Part shown: in pieces, positions 18,394 to 25,645 of the stretch
Layout of the letters: every line of letters begins with the position of its first letter
Numbering within the stretch: the stretch's first letter is position 1
Assembly: GCA_018820275.1 (NCBI GenBank)
Contig: JAHJOO010000018.1
Coordinates: forward strand, 1 to 61,175
DNA from: Alphaproteobacteria bacterium
GTDB lineage: Bacteria > Pseudomonadota > Alphaproteobacteria > Caulobacterales > Caulobacteraceae
DNA: 61,175 nucleotides
Direction: 5' to 3'
The notes under the pieces: model-generated
What the model was told of the DNA's origin: nothing
Seen by the model: only the letters and a program-made list of their open reading frames with translations
The model's database searches: none
Made by a program: the position numbers and the translations under genes

Positions 18394-19688
18394 CACTTGC
18401 CGATGCAGAAGGTCGAAAAGACCTCCCCGAGCACGTCTTCGACCCCGATGGCACCGGTGACCTGACCGAGCGCGGCGGCCGCCCGGCGCAGGTCGTCGCC
18501 GGCCATCTCGGGCGCGGCGGCCAGGGCCGGCAGCGCCGCCTCGACCGCCACCAGCGCCTCCTCCAGGCGTCGCCGGTGCCGGGCCCGGGTGGCGGCCGGA
18601 AAGTCAGCGCCGGACAGGTCGCGCCGCAGACGCGCGCTCAGGGCGGCATGGAGATCGGAGAGCCCCCGGCCCGTGACCGTCGACACGGCCAGGCCGCCGG
18701 CGGGGCCCGCCTGGAGGTCGGACTTGGTCCAGACGACAAGATCGCCCTCCCGGATGAACGCCTCGGCGTCACCCGGCGGATCGCCGGGACCCCGAACCCA
18801 TATCCGCAGATCGGCCGCCTCCGCCCGACGTCGCGCGCGGCGCACCCCTTCGGCTTCGACGGGATCGGCGCTCTCGCGCAAGCCGGCCGTATCCGAAAGG
18901 GTCACGGCGTAGCCGTCGATCACCAAGTGGGCGTCCAGCACATCCCGTGTCGTGCCGGCGATGGGCGTGACGATCGCCGCTTCGCGCGCGACGAGCGCAT
19001 TGAACAGGGCGCTCTTGCCGGCGTTGGTCTCGCCGATCAGGACGATCCCATACCCCTCGCGCACGCGGCGGCCGCGGTCGGCGTCGGCCAGGGCCCGGCG
19101 CAGGTCTTCGGCGACGCGCGCGAGGATCGGGCCGGCGGTGAGCGCGAGGCCGTCGGGCACCTCCTCGTCGGGGAAGTCGATCTCCGACTCGACCAGGGCG
19201 AGGGCCCGAAGAAGGTCCTGGCGGAAGCCGGCATAGACGGCGCCGAGGGCGCCCCCGAGCTGACCCAGGGCCTGCCGCGTCTGGGCCCGGCTTTCGGCGT
19301 CGATCAGATCCGCCACGGCCTCGGCCTGGGCCAGGTCCATGCGGCCGTTCTCGAACGCCCGCCGGGTGAACTCGCCGGGTTCCGCCGGGCGCAGGCCGAG
19401 ATCCGAGAGCGCCTCCAGCACGCCCTCGACCACCGCGCGACCGCCGTGCAGATGCAGTTCGGCGACGTCCTCGCCCGTATAGGACGCCGGTGCCGGAAAC
19501 CACAGCACCAGCGCCTGATCCAGTCGGACGCCGGCGTAGTTCAGGATCCGGAGCGCGGCCACGCGGGGTCGAGGCAGGCCGCCGGCCAGCCCCTGAAGCG
19601 CGTCCGCGACCCCCGGACCGGACAGCCTGACGACGGCGACCGCCCCCCGACCCGGCGGCGTCGCGAGCGCGAAGATGGCGTCCCTCAC
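18393..19688 (-). CDS. mnmE: tRNA modification GTPase MnmE
   Basis: GTPase that works with MnmG on the wobble uridine. 431 residues: N-terminal folate-binding domain (PPGRGAVAVVRLSG and ELHLHGGRAVV), then a helical domain with the inserted G domain (G1 GETNAGKS at 219-226, G2 TTRD, G3 DTAGL, G4 TKSD), and the diagnostic C-terminal FCIGK. Encoded two bases downstream of the DUF6489 gene and followed by a parS site. Confidence 0.97.
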   Translation of the reverse strand: MRDAIFALATPPGRGAVAVVRLSGPGVADALQGLAGGLPRPRVAALRILNYAGVRLDQALVLWFPAPASYTGEDVAELHLHGGRAVVEGVLEALSDLGLRPAEPGEFTRRAFENGRMDLAQAEAVADLIDAESRAQTRQALGQLGGALGAVYAGFRQDLLRALALVESEIDFPDEEVPDGLALTAGPILARVAEDLRRALADADRGRRVREGYGIVLIGETNAGKSALFNALVAREAAIVTPIAGTTRDVLDAHLVIDGYAVTLSDTAGLRESADPVEAEGVRRARRRAEAADLRIWVRGPGDPPGDAEAFIREGDLVVWTKSDLQAGPAGGLAVSTVTGRGLSDLHAALSARLRRDLSGADFPAATRARHRRRLEEALVAVEAALPALAAAPEMAGDDLRRAAAALGQVTGAIGVEDVLGEVFSTFCIGK

Positions 19689-19689
19689 C

Positions 19690-19917
19690 TCAGCGCTTCG
19701 TGGCCGCTTCCATCAGCCGCCGGAACTGGTCCTGGGCCTGGAGCCCGAAGCTGGTCCAGGTCTTCATCAGTTCCTCCGGCTGCATGGCGGCCACATTGGC
19801 CTGCATCCGCGTCTGCATCTCGGCAACCATCGCCTCGTTCAGGGGCGTGACGTCCGGCAGGCCGAGAAAGGCCCGGGCCTCGGCCGGCGTGCAGTCGATC
19901 TCGACGTTGACCTTCAT
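19690..19917 (-). CDS. DUF6489-like small protein
   Basis: A 75-residue protein (MKVNVEIDCTPAEARAFLGL at the start) that I recognise as the small family usually encoded with mnmE in Caulobacterales and relatives, named DUF6489. A short beta start carrying a conserved Asp-Cys-Thr is followed by two amphipathic helices (NEAMVAEMQTRMQANVAAM and GLQAQDQFRRLMEAA). No signal peptide. The stop is directly before the mnmE start, suggesting co-translation. Function unknown. Confidence 0.75.
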   Translation of the reverse strand: MKVNVEIDCTPAEARAFLGLPDVTPLNEAMVAEMQTRMQANVAAMQPEELMKTWTSFGLQAQDQFRRLMEAATKR

Positions 19918-19929
19918 GGGCGGGCTCTG

Positions 19930-19945
19930 TGTTTCACGTGAAACG
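19930..19945. promoter_or_regulatory. parS: parS site between the DUF6489 gene and rho
   Basis: TGTTTCACGTGAAACG contains the perfect 14-base palindrome GTTTCACGTGAAAC. It occupies most of the 40-base gap between rho and the DUF6489 gene, about 5.5 kb from the proposed origin. Confidence 0.93.
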
Positions 19946-19957
19946 CCCCGACGCGCG

Positions 19958-21373
19958 TCAGGTGTTCATCGACTGGAAGAAGTCGGAGTTGTTCTTCGAC
20001 TGCCTCAGCTTGTCGAGCAGGAATTCGATCGCGTCCTGCGGACCCATGGGGTTCAGGATGCGGCGCAGGACGTAGGTCTTGGCCAGCTGGTCCCTCGGCG
20101 TGATCAGGTCTTCCTTGCGGGTGCCGGACTTGAGCACGTCGATGGCCGGGAAGATCCGCTTGTCGGCGACCTTGCGGTCCAGGACGATCTCGGAATTGCC
20201 GGTGCCCTTGAACTCTTCGAAGATCACCTCGTCCATGCGGCTGCCGGTGTCGATCAGGGCCGTGGCGATGATGGTCAGCGACCCGCCTTGCTCCACGTTG
20301 CGCGCGGCCCCGAAGAACCGCTTCGGCCGCTGCAGGGCGTTGGCGTCGACGCCGCCGGTCAGCACCTTGCCCGACGAGGGCACCGTGGCATTGTAGGCCC
20401 GGCCCAGGCGGGTGATGGAGTCGAGCAGGATGACCACGTCCTTCTTGTGCTCGACCAGACGCTTGGCCTTCTCGATCACCATCTCGGCCACGGCGACGTG
20501 ACGCGTGGCCGGCTCGTCGAAGGTGGAGGCGACGACCTCGCCCTTCACCGTGCGCTGCATATCGGTGACTTCTTCGGGCCGCTCGTCGATCAGCAGGACG
20601 ATCAGGATCACCTCGGGATGGTTGGCCTCGATCGATTTGGCGATGTTCTGCAGCATGACGGTCTTGCCGACCCGCGGCGGTGCCACGATCAGGCAGCGCT
20701 GCCCCTTGCCCAGCGGCGAGACGATGTCGATGACCCGCCCCGAGCGATCCTTCAGGGTCGGATCCTGGATCTCCATATGCAGCCGCTCTTCCGGATAGAG
20801 CGGGGTCAGGTTGTCGAACAGGACCTTGGTCTTGACCATCTCGGGGTCTTCGAGATTGATCGTGTCGCACTTCAGCAGGGCGAAGTAGCGCTCGCCCTCG
20901 CGCGGACCGCGCACCGCCCCGTGGACCGTGTCGCCCGAACGCAGGCCGAACCGCCGGATTTGCGACGGCGAGACGTAGATGTCGTCCGGTCCCGGCAGGT
21001 AGTTGGCGTCGGGGCTGCGCAGGAAGCCGAAGCCGTCCGGCAGGATCTCCAGCACGCCGTCGGCAATGATCTCGACCTCCTCGTCGGCCAGAGCCTTGAG
21101 GATGGCGAACAGAAGATCCTGCTTGCGCAGGTTCGAGGCGTTCTCGATCTCCAGCTGCTCGGCGAAGGCGACCAGATCGGCCGGCGTCTTCTCGTTCAAC
21201 TCGGCGAGGGTGATGCGGCCGTTCGGCACCAACGGCTCGCCGTCGTCTTCCTCGTCGTCGTCGGCCTCCTGGTCGACCATCGGCAGGTCGGCGGCGGAAA
21301 CCTCGTCGCCCGGCACCGCGTCGGGGGATTCGTGTTCGGGGGCGGCGGGATCGGTGTCGCGGACGTCGGTCAT
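19958..21373 (-). CDS. rho: Transcription termination factor Rho
   Basis: Hexameric RNA helicase that ends transcription. 471 residues from the ATG at 21373: an acidic N-terminal extension (1-48, with a run of Asp/Glu at 36-46), the Rho_N helical domain ([20 protein letters not shown]), an RNA-binding OSB domain ([23 protein letters not shown] split over 113-134), Walker A APPRVGKT near 231-238 and Walker B-like [16 protein letters not shown]. The extension is longer than in E. coli Rho, as is common in Alphaproteobacteria. The longer upstream frame has no Rho content. Confidence 0.97.
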   Translation of the reverse strand: MTDVRDTDPAAPEHESPDAVPGDEVSAADLPMVDQEADDDEEDDGEPLVPNGRITLAELNEKTPADLVAFAEQLEIENASNLRKQDLLFAILKALADEEVEIIADGVLEILPDGFGFLRSPDANYLPGPDDIYVSPSQIRRFGLRSGDTVHGAVRGPREGERYFALLKCDTINLEDPEMVKTKVLFDNLTPLYPEERLHMEIQDPTLKDRSGRVIDIVSPLGKGQRCLIVAPPRVGKTVMLQNIAKSIEANHPEVILIVLLIDERPEEVTDMQRTVKGEVVASTFDEPATRHVAVAEMVIEKAKRLVEHKKDVVILLDSITRLGRAYNATVPSSGKVLTGGVDANALQRPKRFFGAARNVEQGGSLTIIATALIDTGSRMDEVIFEEFKGTGNSEIVLDRKVADKRIFPAIDVLKSGTRKEDLITPRDQLAKTYVLRRILNPMGPQDAIEFLLDKLRQSKNNSDFFQSMNT

Positions 21374-21630
21374 GGCACTCTTCGGGCAGGCGCGCTCGAC
21401 CGCTCGCTGCCGCGAGGATCCAGGGCGTGGAATGTCCGGCCCAAAGGGCCGCGGGAGAAGCGACGGACTCCGCCTCGCGAGAGGGAGGTGGCGCCGCGGG
21501 AGAGAGGGACCGTCCGGCACAGCGTCCAGGAGCGGTTCATCGCGAGCGAAACCACGCCGGGCCGCCCGGGTCAAGTCGAGGCTGGCGCCCCGGCGCGACT
21601 TGGCCTAGCGCGGAACGCGGAGGTTTCCGC
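21374..21630 (-). promoter_or_regulatory. Divergent rho/methyltransferase intergenic region
   Basis: A 257-base GC-rich divergent gap with no ORF I support. On the rho strand TTGACC lies at 21574-21569, but no clear -10 follows, so the rho promoter remains unplaced. If transcription starts there, rho has a leader of about 170 bases, long enough for the autoregulation known for rho in other bacteria. That role is inferred. Confidence 0.3.
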
Positions 21631-22584
21631 ATGACCGATGCCGCCGACCGTCTCGTCCGCGACGCCTATCGCTGGATCCTGGGCCGCGCGCCGGACGCGG
21701 ACGGATGGGCCCACTATCGCGACCTGATCCGGAGCGGGGCGCTGGACGCGGCCGGGTTGCGGGCCCTGCTCCTGGCCAGCCCGGAGTTCGGCCGGTCGGA
21801 CGGCGGACGGGTCCTGACCGCGCTGGAGACCCTGTTGTTCGAGCCGCCCCCGTCCGTGGAGGTCGACGTCGCGCCCGCGATCCTCGCGGCACTGGTCGAC
21901 CGCGTGCGCCGCCAGTGGACCCGTCTCGGGGAAACGGAGCCCCACTGGTCGGTGCTGACCGACGACGCCTACCGCCAGGCCAATCTGGACGCGGCAGCGC
22001 TGGAGCGCTTCCACGACACGGGAGAACGGGACGCGGCCCTGATCTCGACCTTCGAGACGCGGACGGGACGGGCGGTCGGCCGCGGCCTGTGCGTGGAACT
22101 GGGCTGCGGGACGGGGCGGGTGACGGGCCGGCTCGCAGCCCGCTTCGACCGCGTCATCGCCCTCGACGTCTCGCCGGGAAATCTCGAGCTGTGCCGGCGG
22201 TCCCTCGCCGCGGCCGGGATCGACAACGTCGAGCCCCGGCTGCTGTCGTCGATGGACCAGCTCGGCGACCTGCCCCGGCATGACCTGTTCTTTTCGACCA
22301 TGGTCCTGCAGCACAACCCGCCGCCCGTGCAGGCGGCCATGCTGCGCGCGATCCTGCCGTGGTCCCGGGCGGCCCTGTTCCAGACCCCGGCCAGCCTGCC
22401 CGGCTATGGGTATTCGGCCGCCGACCACCTCGCCTCGGCCGAGGGGGACATGGACATGCACTGCCTGCCGCGCCCGGTCGTCCTGGCCGAGATCGCCAAA
22501 GCCGGATTGACCCCGCGGGACGTCTGCCCCGATCACTTCACCGGCGTGCCGGGGTCCTTCACCTATTTCGCGACGCGCGGCTGA
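21631..22584 (+). CDS. DUF4214-like domain fused to SAM methyltransferase
   Basis: A 317-residue two-domain protein. Residues 5-55 (VRDAYRWILGRAPDADGW then LLASPEF) match the DUF4214 pattern, a small helical domain seen in surface and glycan-related proteins. Residues 150-280 form a class I methyltransferase with VELGCGTGRVTGRL (155-167), VIALDVSPGNLELC and LPRHDLFFSTMVLQHNPPP. The ATG at 21631 has GGAGG upstream. No signal peptide. Proteins of this build often modify cell-surface glycans, but no glycan genes are nearby. It sits alone between rho and hemJ and converges on hemJ with three bases between stops. Confidence 0.7.
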   Translation: MTDAADRLVRDAYRWILGRAPDADGWAHYRDLIRSGALDAAGLRALLLASPEFGRSDGGRVLTALETLLFEPPPSVEVDVAPAILAALVDRVRRQWTRLGETEPHWSVLTDDAYRQANLDAAALERFHDTGERDAALISTFETRTGRAVGRGLCVELGCGTGRVTGRLAARFDRVIALDVSPGNLELCRRSLAAAGIDNVEPRLLSSMDQLGDLPRHDLFFSTMVLQHNPPPVQAAMLRAILPWSRAALFQTPASLPGYGYSAADHLASAEGDMDMHCLPRPVVLAEIAKAGLTPRDVCPDHFTGVPGSFTYFATRG

Positions 22585-22587
22585 GGA

Positions 22588-23055
22588 TCAGCCGAAGGTC
22601 CACTCGGTCGTGACCGACAGCACCATGACCACGGCGATGACGAACGGGATTTCGTTGGTCATGCGCCAGAAGCGGCCGGTCCGCGTGGAGGTCCCGGCGT
22701 GGATGCGCCCGCGCTCGCCGCCGAGGAAGCCGTGCCAGCCGCTGAGCGCGAGGACGCCGGCCAACTTGGCCAGCATCCACGGCTGCAGCAGGACGTCCCA
22801 GCCCCGCGCCGTGCCGTCGATCCAGATCAGCCAGGCCCCGAAGATCCACGCCGCCCCCATGGCGGGGTTGACGATGATCCCCAGAAGCCGGGTCTGCCAC
22901 TGGCGCAGCAGGGCGCGCATCTCGCCGCGCAGCGGCTCGGCCTTGTCGGCCTGCTCAGCGTCGTAGGCGTACAGACGCGGCAGGAACAGCAGCCCCGCCA
23001 TCCAGGCGATGACCGCCAGGATATGCAGACCCCGGACCAGATCGTAGGTCGTCAC
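22588..23055 (-). CDS. hemJ: Protoporphyrinogen IX oxidase HemJ
   Basis: Membrane enzyme that oxidises protoporphyrinogen IX, the step before ferrochelatase. The GTG at 23055, overlapping the hemH stop (GTGA), gives 155 residues with four membrane helices. His11 in LVRGLHILAVIAWMAGLLFLPRL, the FLPRLYAYD signature and the later GWHGFLGGERG segment are typical of HemJ (formerly UPF0093). The longer frame adds an unconserved N-terminus inside hemH. Neighbours hemH and hemE complete the late heme pathway. Confidence 0.93.
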   Translation of the reverse strand: MTTYDLVRGLHILAVIAWMAGLLFLPRLYAYDAEQADKAEPLRGEMRALLRQWQTRLLGIIVNPAMGAAWIFGAWLIWIDGTARGWDVLLQPWMLAKLAGVLALSGWHGFLGGERGRIHAGTSTRTGRFWRMTNEIPFVIAVVMVLSVTTEWTFG

Positions 23056-24116
23056 GCCGTCCTCCGCTCCGCCTGGCAGGGACAGGCCTTCCAGTCGCCG
23101 CGGCATCCCCCGCCGTACGGCGCCGTGCCGGTCCGGCCGAGCGCCGCCATGACGGCACCGGCGAGGGTGGCGACGAACACCGGCGCGGTCCCGACGGCGG
23201 GGGCGCGCAGATAGGTCGTGATCCCCTTCTCATGCGCCAGTTCGGCGTATTCGACGTCCAGCTCGACCAGGGTCTCGATATGCTCGGACACGAAGGCCAC
23301 CGGGGTCAGGATCACGCCGACGCCGTCCGCCGCGGCCTTGCCGATCGCCTCCGGGGTCGACGGCCCCAGCCATTTCAGCGGCCCGACGCGGCTCTGGTAG
23401 CAGACGTCCCAGCGGAGGCCGCGCGGACCGAGGTCCAGGCGCGCGGCAAGCGCGGCGCAGGTGGCCTCGACCTGTTCCTGATAGGGATCGCCCTTGCCCG
23501 ACACGAGCGTCTCGGGAATGCCGTGGGCCGACATCAGCACCCGCACGGGCCCGTCCCCGGCTTCCGCCAGCTTCCCCGAGATCGCCGCCGCCTGCGCCTC
23601 GATCCAGCCGTCGGCGACCGGCCAGCAGCACACCGTGCGCGACCGGCCCGGGCCGCGGTAGACGTTGGTCCAGGCCTTCAGCGAGGACTCCGTCGTGGTC
23701 GTGGAGAACTGCGGATACAGCGGCAGCAGCACGATTTCGTCCGGCGCGAAGGCGGCGACCTCGGCGGCGACCTGCTCCGTCATCGGGTTCCAGTAGCGCA
23801 TGCACACGAAGGTGCGGACCCCGTCCGCCGGCAGCGCCGTCCGCAGGCCCGACTCCAGCGCCCCGGCCTGGGCGTGGGTGCCGGGCAGGAGGGGCGAGCC
23901 GCCGCCCATCATGTCATAGTTGGCCTGGGCGCTCTTCTCCCGACGCGACGAGATCAGCCGAGCCAGCGGGGTGCGCACGATCCCCGGCAGGCCGATGATG
24001 GCGGGATCATTGAAAAGATTGAAAAGAAAGGGCTTCACGTCGGCCGGACCGTCAGGCCCGCCGAGATTGAACAGAACCACGGCGATCCGCCGCGCCGCCG
24101 TCGGTTCCTGAGTCAC
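23052..24116 (-). CDS. hemH: Ferrochelatase
   Basis: Inserts Fe2+ into protoporphyrin IX to give heme. 354 residues with VVLFNLGGPDGP at the start, YWNPM, LPLYPQFSTTTTES, the catalytic-His segment MSAHGIPETLVSGKGDPY, WDVCYQSRVGPLKWLGPST and PVAFVSEHIETLVELDVEY. It starts at 24116, overlapping the hemE stop (ATGA type), so hemE-hemH-hemJ are translated as one coupled operon. Confidence 0.97.
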   Translation of the reverse strand: MTQEPTAARRIAVVLFNLGGPDGPADVKPFLFNLFNDPAIIGLPGIVRTPLARLISSRREKSAQANYDMMGGGSPLLPGTHAQAGALESGLRTALPADGVRTFVCMRYWNPMTEQVAAEVAAFAPDEIVLLPLYPQFSTTTTESSLKAWTNVYRGPGRSRTVCCWPVADGWIEAQAAAISGKLAEAGDGPVRVLMSAHGIPETLVSGKGDPYQEQVEATCAALAARLDLGPRGLRWDVCYQSRVGPLKWLGPSTPEAIGKAAADGVGVILTPVAFVSEHIETLVELDVEYAELAHEKGITTYLRAPAVGTAPVFVATLAGAVMAALGRTGTAPYGGGCRGDWKACPCQAERRTA

Positions 24117-25147
24117 TGTGCCCCGATCCTTTGCAGAACGCGCTCGACGTGCGCGACCGGCACATCAGGTAGGATGCCATGGCCAAGGTTGAAGACCCAC
24201 GGCCCCTGCCCCCAGGCCTCCATCAGCTGATCCACCCTGCGGTCCAGCGCCGCACCCCCGGCCCTCAGGAGGAGCGGATCCAGCGCGCCCTGGATCGGTT
24301 TGATCGCCTGGACCCGACGCCCGACCTCCAGCGGACAGGCCGTGTCCAAGGCAACGGCCTGGACGTCGCACTGAGTCGCATAGCGCTCGGCGAGCGCGGC
24401 CGATCCCCGGGGGAAACCGATCAGCGGCACGGTGACCCCCAGTTCCCGCACCCGGGCGACCAGCTTCTGGTGGGGCCGGAGCACCAGCCGTTCGAACACG
24501 TCGTCCGGCAGGCCCTCGGCCCAGCTCTCGAAGATCTTCAGGACCTGGGCCCCGGCGTCGGCCTGCATCTTCAGATACTGCGCCGTCGCCTCGACCAGAA
24601 CATCCAGCACGCCGTCGACCAGCACCGGATCGGCGTAGGCATAGGTCCGCGCCTGGGCGCGCTCTCCCTTGCCGATGGTGCGGGCCTCGCCGTCCAGCAT
24701 GTAGGTCGCCACCGTCCATGGCGCGCCGGCGAAGCCGATCAGGGCCCGCTCCGGCTCCAGCTGGGCCCGGACGATCTTCAGGGTCTCGCCGACTTCGGAC
24801 AGGGACCGCCCCGCGCCGGCCGTCCGGTCGCGCATGGAATCCACCGAAGGCAGGGCCCCCAGCCGCGGGCCCTCTCCCGCTTCGAACCAGACCTCCTGAC
24901 CCAGAGCCCGGGGGATCAGGAGGATGTCGGCGAAGACGATGGCGGCGTCGAACCCGAACCGCCGCATGGGTTGCAGCGTCGCCTCGGCCGCCTTGTCGGG
25001 ATCGAGGCAGAATTCGATGAATCCCGGCGTCGTGGCGCGCAGGGCGCGATACTCCGGCAGGTATCGACCGGCCTGCCGCATGAACCACACGGGCGGGCGA
25101 TCGAGGGTTTCGCCGGCCAGGGCGCTCAGAAGGCGGGGGGTCTGCAT
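24113..25147 (-). CDS. hemE: Uroporphyrinogen decarboxylase
   Basis: Removes four carboxyl groups from uroporphyrinogen III. 344 residues: N-terminal PPVWFMRQAGRYLPEYR signature, then IVFADILLIP, a middle segment with GFAGAPWTVATYMLDG, and GFPRGS towards the end. It is the first gene of the leftward heme operon. In Caulobacter the hemE promoters lie within the replication origin, and here too the upstream region holds origin-like motifs. No clear ribosome site is seen before the ATG. Confidence 0.97.
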   Translation of the reverse strand: MQTPRLLSALAGETLDRPPVWFMRQAGRYLPEYRALRATTPGFIEFCLDPDKAAEATLQPMRRFGFDAAIVFADILLIPRALGQEVWFEAGEGPRLGALPSVDSMRDRTAGAGRSLSEVGETLKIVRAQLEPERALIGFAGAPWTVATYMLDGEARTIGKGERAQARTYAYADPVLVDGVLDVLVEATAQYLKMQADAGAQVLKIFESWAEGLPDDVFERLVLRPHQKLVARVRELGVTVPLIGFPRGSAALAERYATQCDVQAVALDTACPLEVGRRVQAIKPIQGALDPLLLRAGGAALDRRVDQLMEAWGQGPWVFNLGHGILPDVPVAHVERVLQRIGAQ

Positions 25148-25187
25148 GCGATGGACTTACGGGGTGCGGCGTCCCCGCTCAAGCCGA

Positions 25188-25226
25188 CCCCTTTCCTTCC
25201 CTTCCCTTCCCTTGAATCGAAAGGAG
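25188..25226. repeat. Pyrimidine tract with short CTTCC repeats and imperfect inverted repeat
   Basis: Twenty-six consecutive pyrimidines made of repeated CTTCC/TTCCC units (25188-25213) are followed by GAATCG and a purine block ending GGAGGGAAG. The two blocks can form an imperfect hairpin or unusual DNA structure. GAATC at 25214-25218 is a GANTC (CcrM-type) site at the tip. Confidence 0.6.
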
Positions 25227-25359
25227 GGAAGTAGAAGTCTGGACCGGGGACGACGGGGATTGACGGGCGGCCGTCCCCGGCTTTCCCACGGTTCTCCACG
25301 GCCGCGGAAAACGCCCGACCTCTGGGGACAGACGCGGGCGCCGATACCGGCCGGAAAGG

Positions 25360-25374
25360 TTAACGAAGCCTTAA
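25360..25374. promoter_or_regulatory. CtrA binding site, full TTAA-N7-TTAA match
   Basis: TTAACGAAGCCTTAA, followed by AC, matches the CtrA consensus TTAA-N7-TTAAC except for one base after the second half. In Caulobacter, CtrA bound at such sites in the origin blocks initiation in swarmer cells. The surrounding sequence is strongly GC-rich, so a chance match is unlikely. Confidence 0.8.
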
Positions 25375-25420
25375 ACCGCCGTCTGCGCGCCGGGTCCCGC
25401 GCCGGGCAGGCTGTGGGCCG

Positions 25421-25435
25421 TTAACCTCTCATTAG
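25421..25435. promoter_or_regulatory. Second CtrA-type site (TTAA-N7-TTAG)
   Basis: TTAACCTCTCATTAG differs from TTAA-N7-TTAA by one base. It lies 61 bases from the first CtrA site, at the start of the AT-richest stretch of the region. Confidence 0.65.
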
Positions 25436-25544
25436 AGATTTCCCCAATGTAGCGAGACCGCGCGAGCCACAGGTGGAAAAACGCCCATCGCGGGCGACGA
25501 CCCGTCCCCGGTCATCCCCGCTCGCCCGGTGCCAGACGCTCAGC

Positions 25545-25645
25545 TATAGAAAATCATGACCGACACCCCGCAAACGGCGCCCCGGCGGCCCCAGGACTTC
25601 TCCCCAGTCGTCCGCCGATCCATCCCCCGGGAAATCGTCCGGTGA
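25545..25645 (+). other. Possible leader ORF (29 codons) and -10 element upstream of ppsR
   Basis: GCTATAGA ends at 25550 and fits the Caulobacter -10 element. A transcript starting 5-7 bases later would begin at or next to the ATG at 25556, which opens a 29-codon ORF (MTDTPQTAPRRPQ at the start). Its TGA (25643-25645) overlaps the ppsR GTG, so leaderless translation could feed directly into ppsR. No -35 element is evident. Coding status is unproven. Confidence 0.3.

Larger units (their letters stand above)
25148..25641. other. oriC: Predicted chromosomal replication origin (hemE-ppsR gap)
   Basis: A 494-base gene-poor region between divergent hemE and ppsR, the position of Cori in Caulobacter crescentus. 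Visible elements: two CtrA-type sites (25360-25374 and 25421-25435); DnaA-box-like sequences TTTCCCACG (25282-25290), TTCTCCACG (25292-25300) and, on the minus strand, TTTTCCACC (25472-25480); an AT-rich island about 25421-25451 in a very GC-rich genome; a 26-base pyrimidine tract (25188-25213) next to a GAATC adenine-methylation site; and a parS cluster 5.5-10 kb away. None of the DnaA boxes is a perfect consensus. Experimental proof is lacking. Confidence 0.8.
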
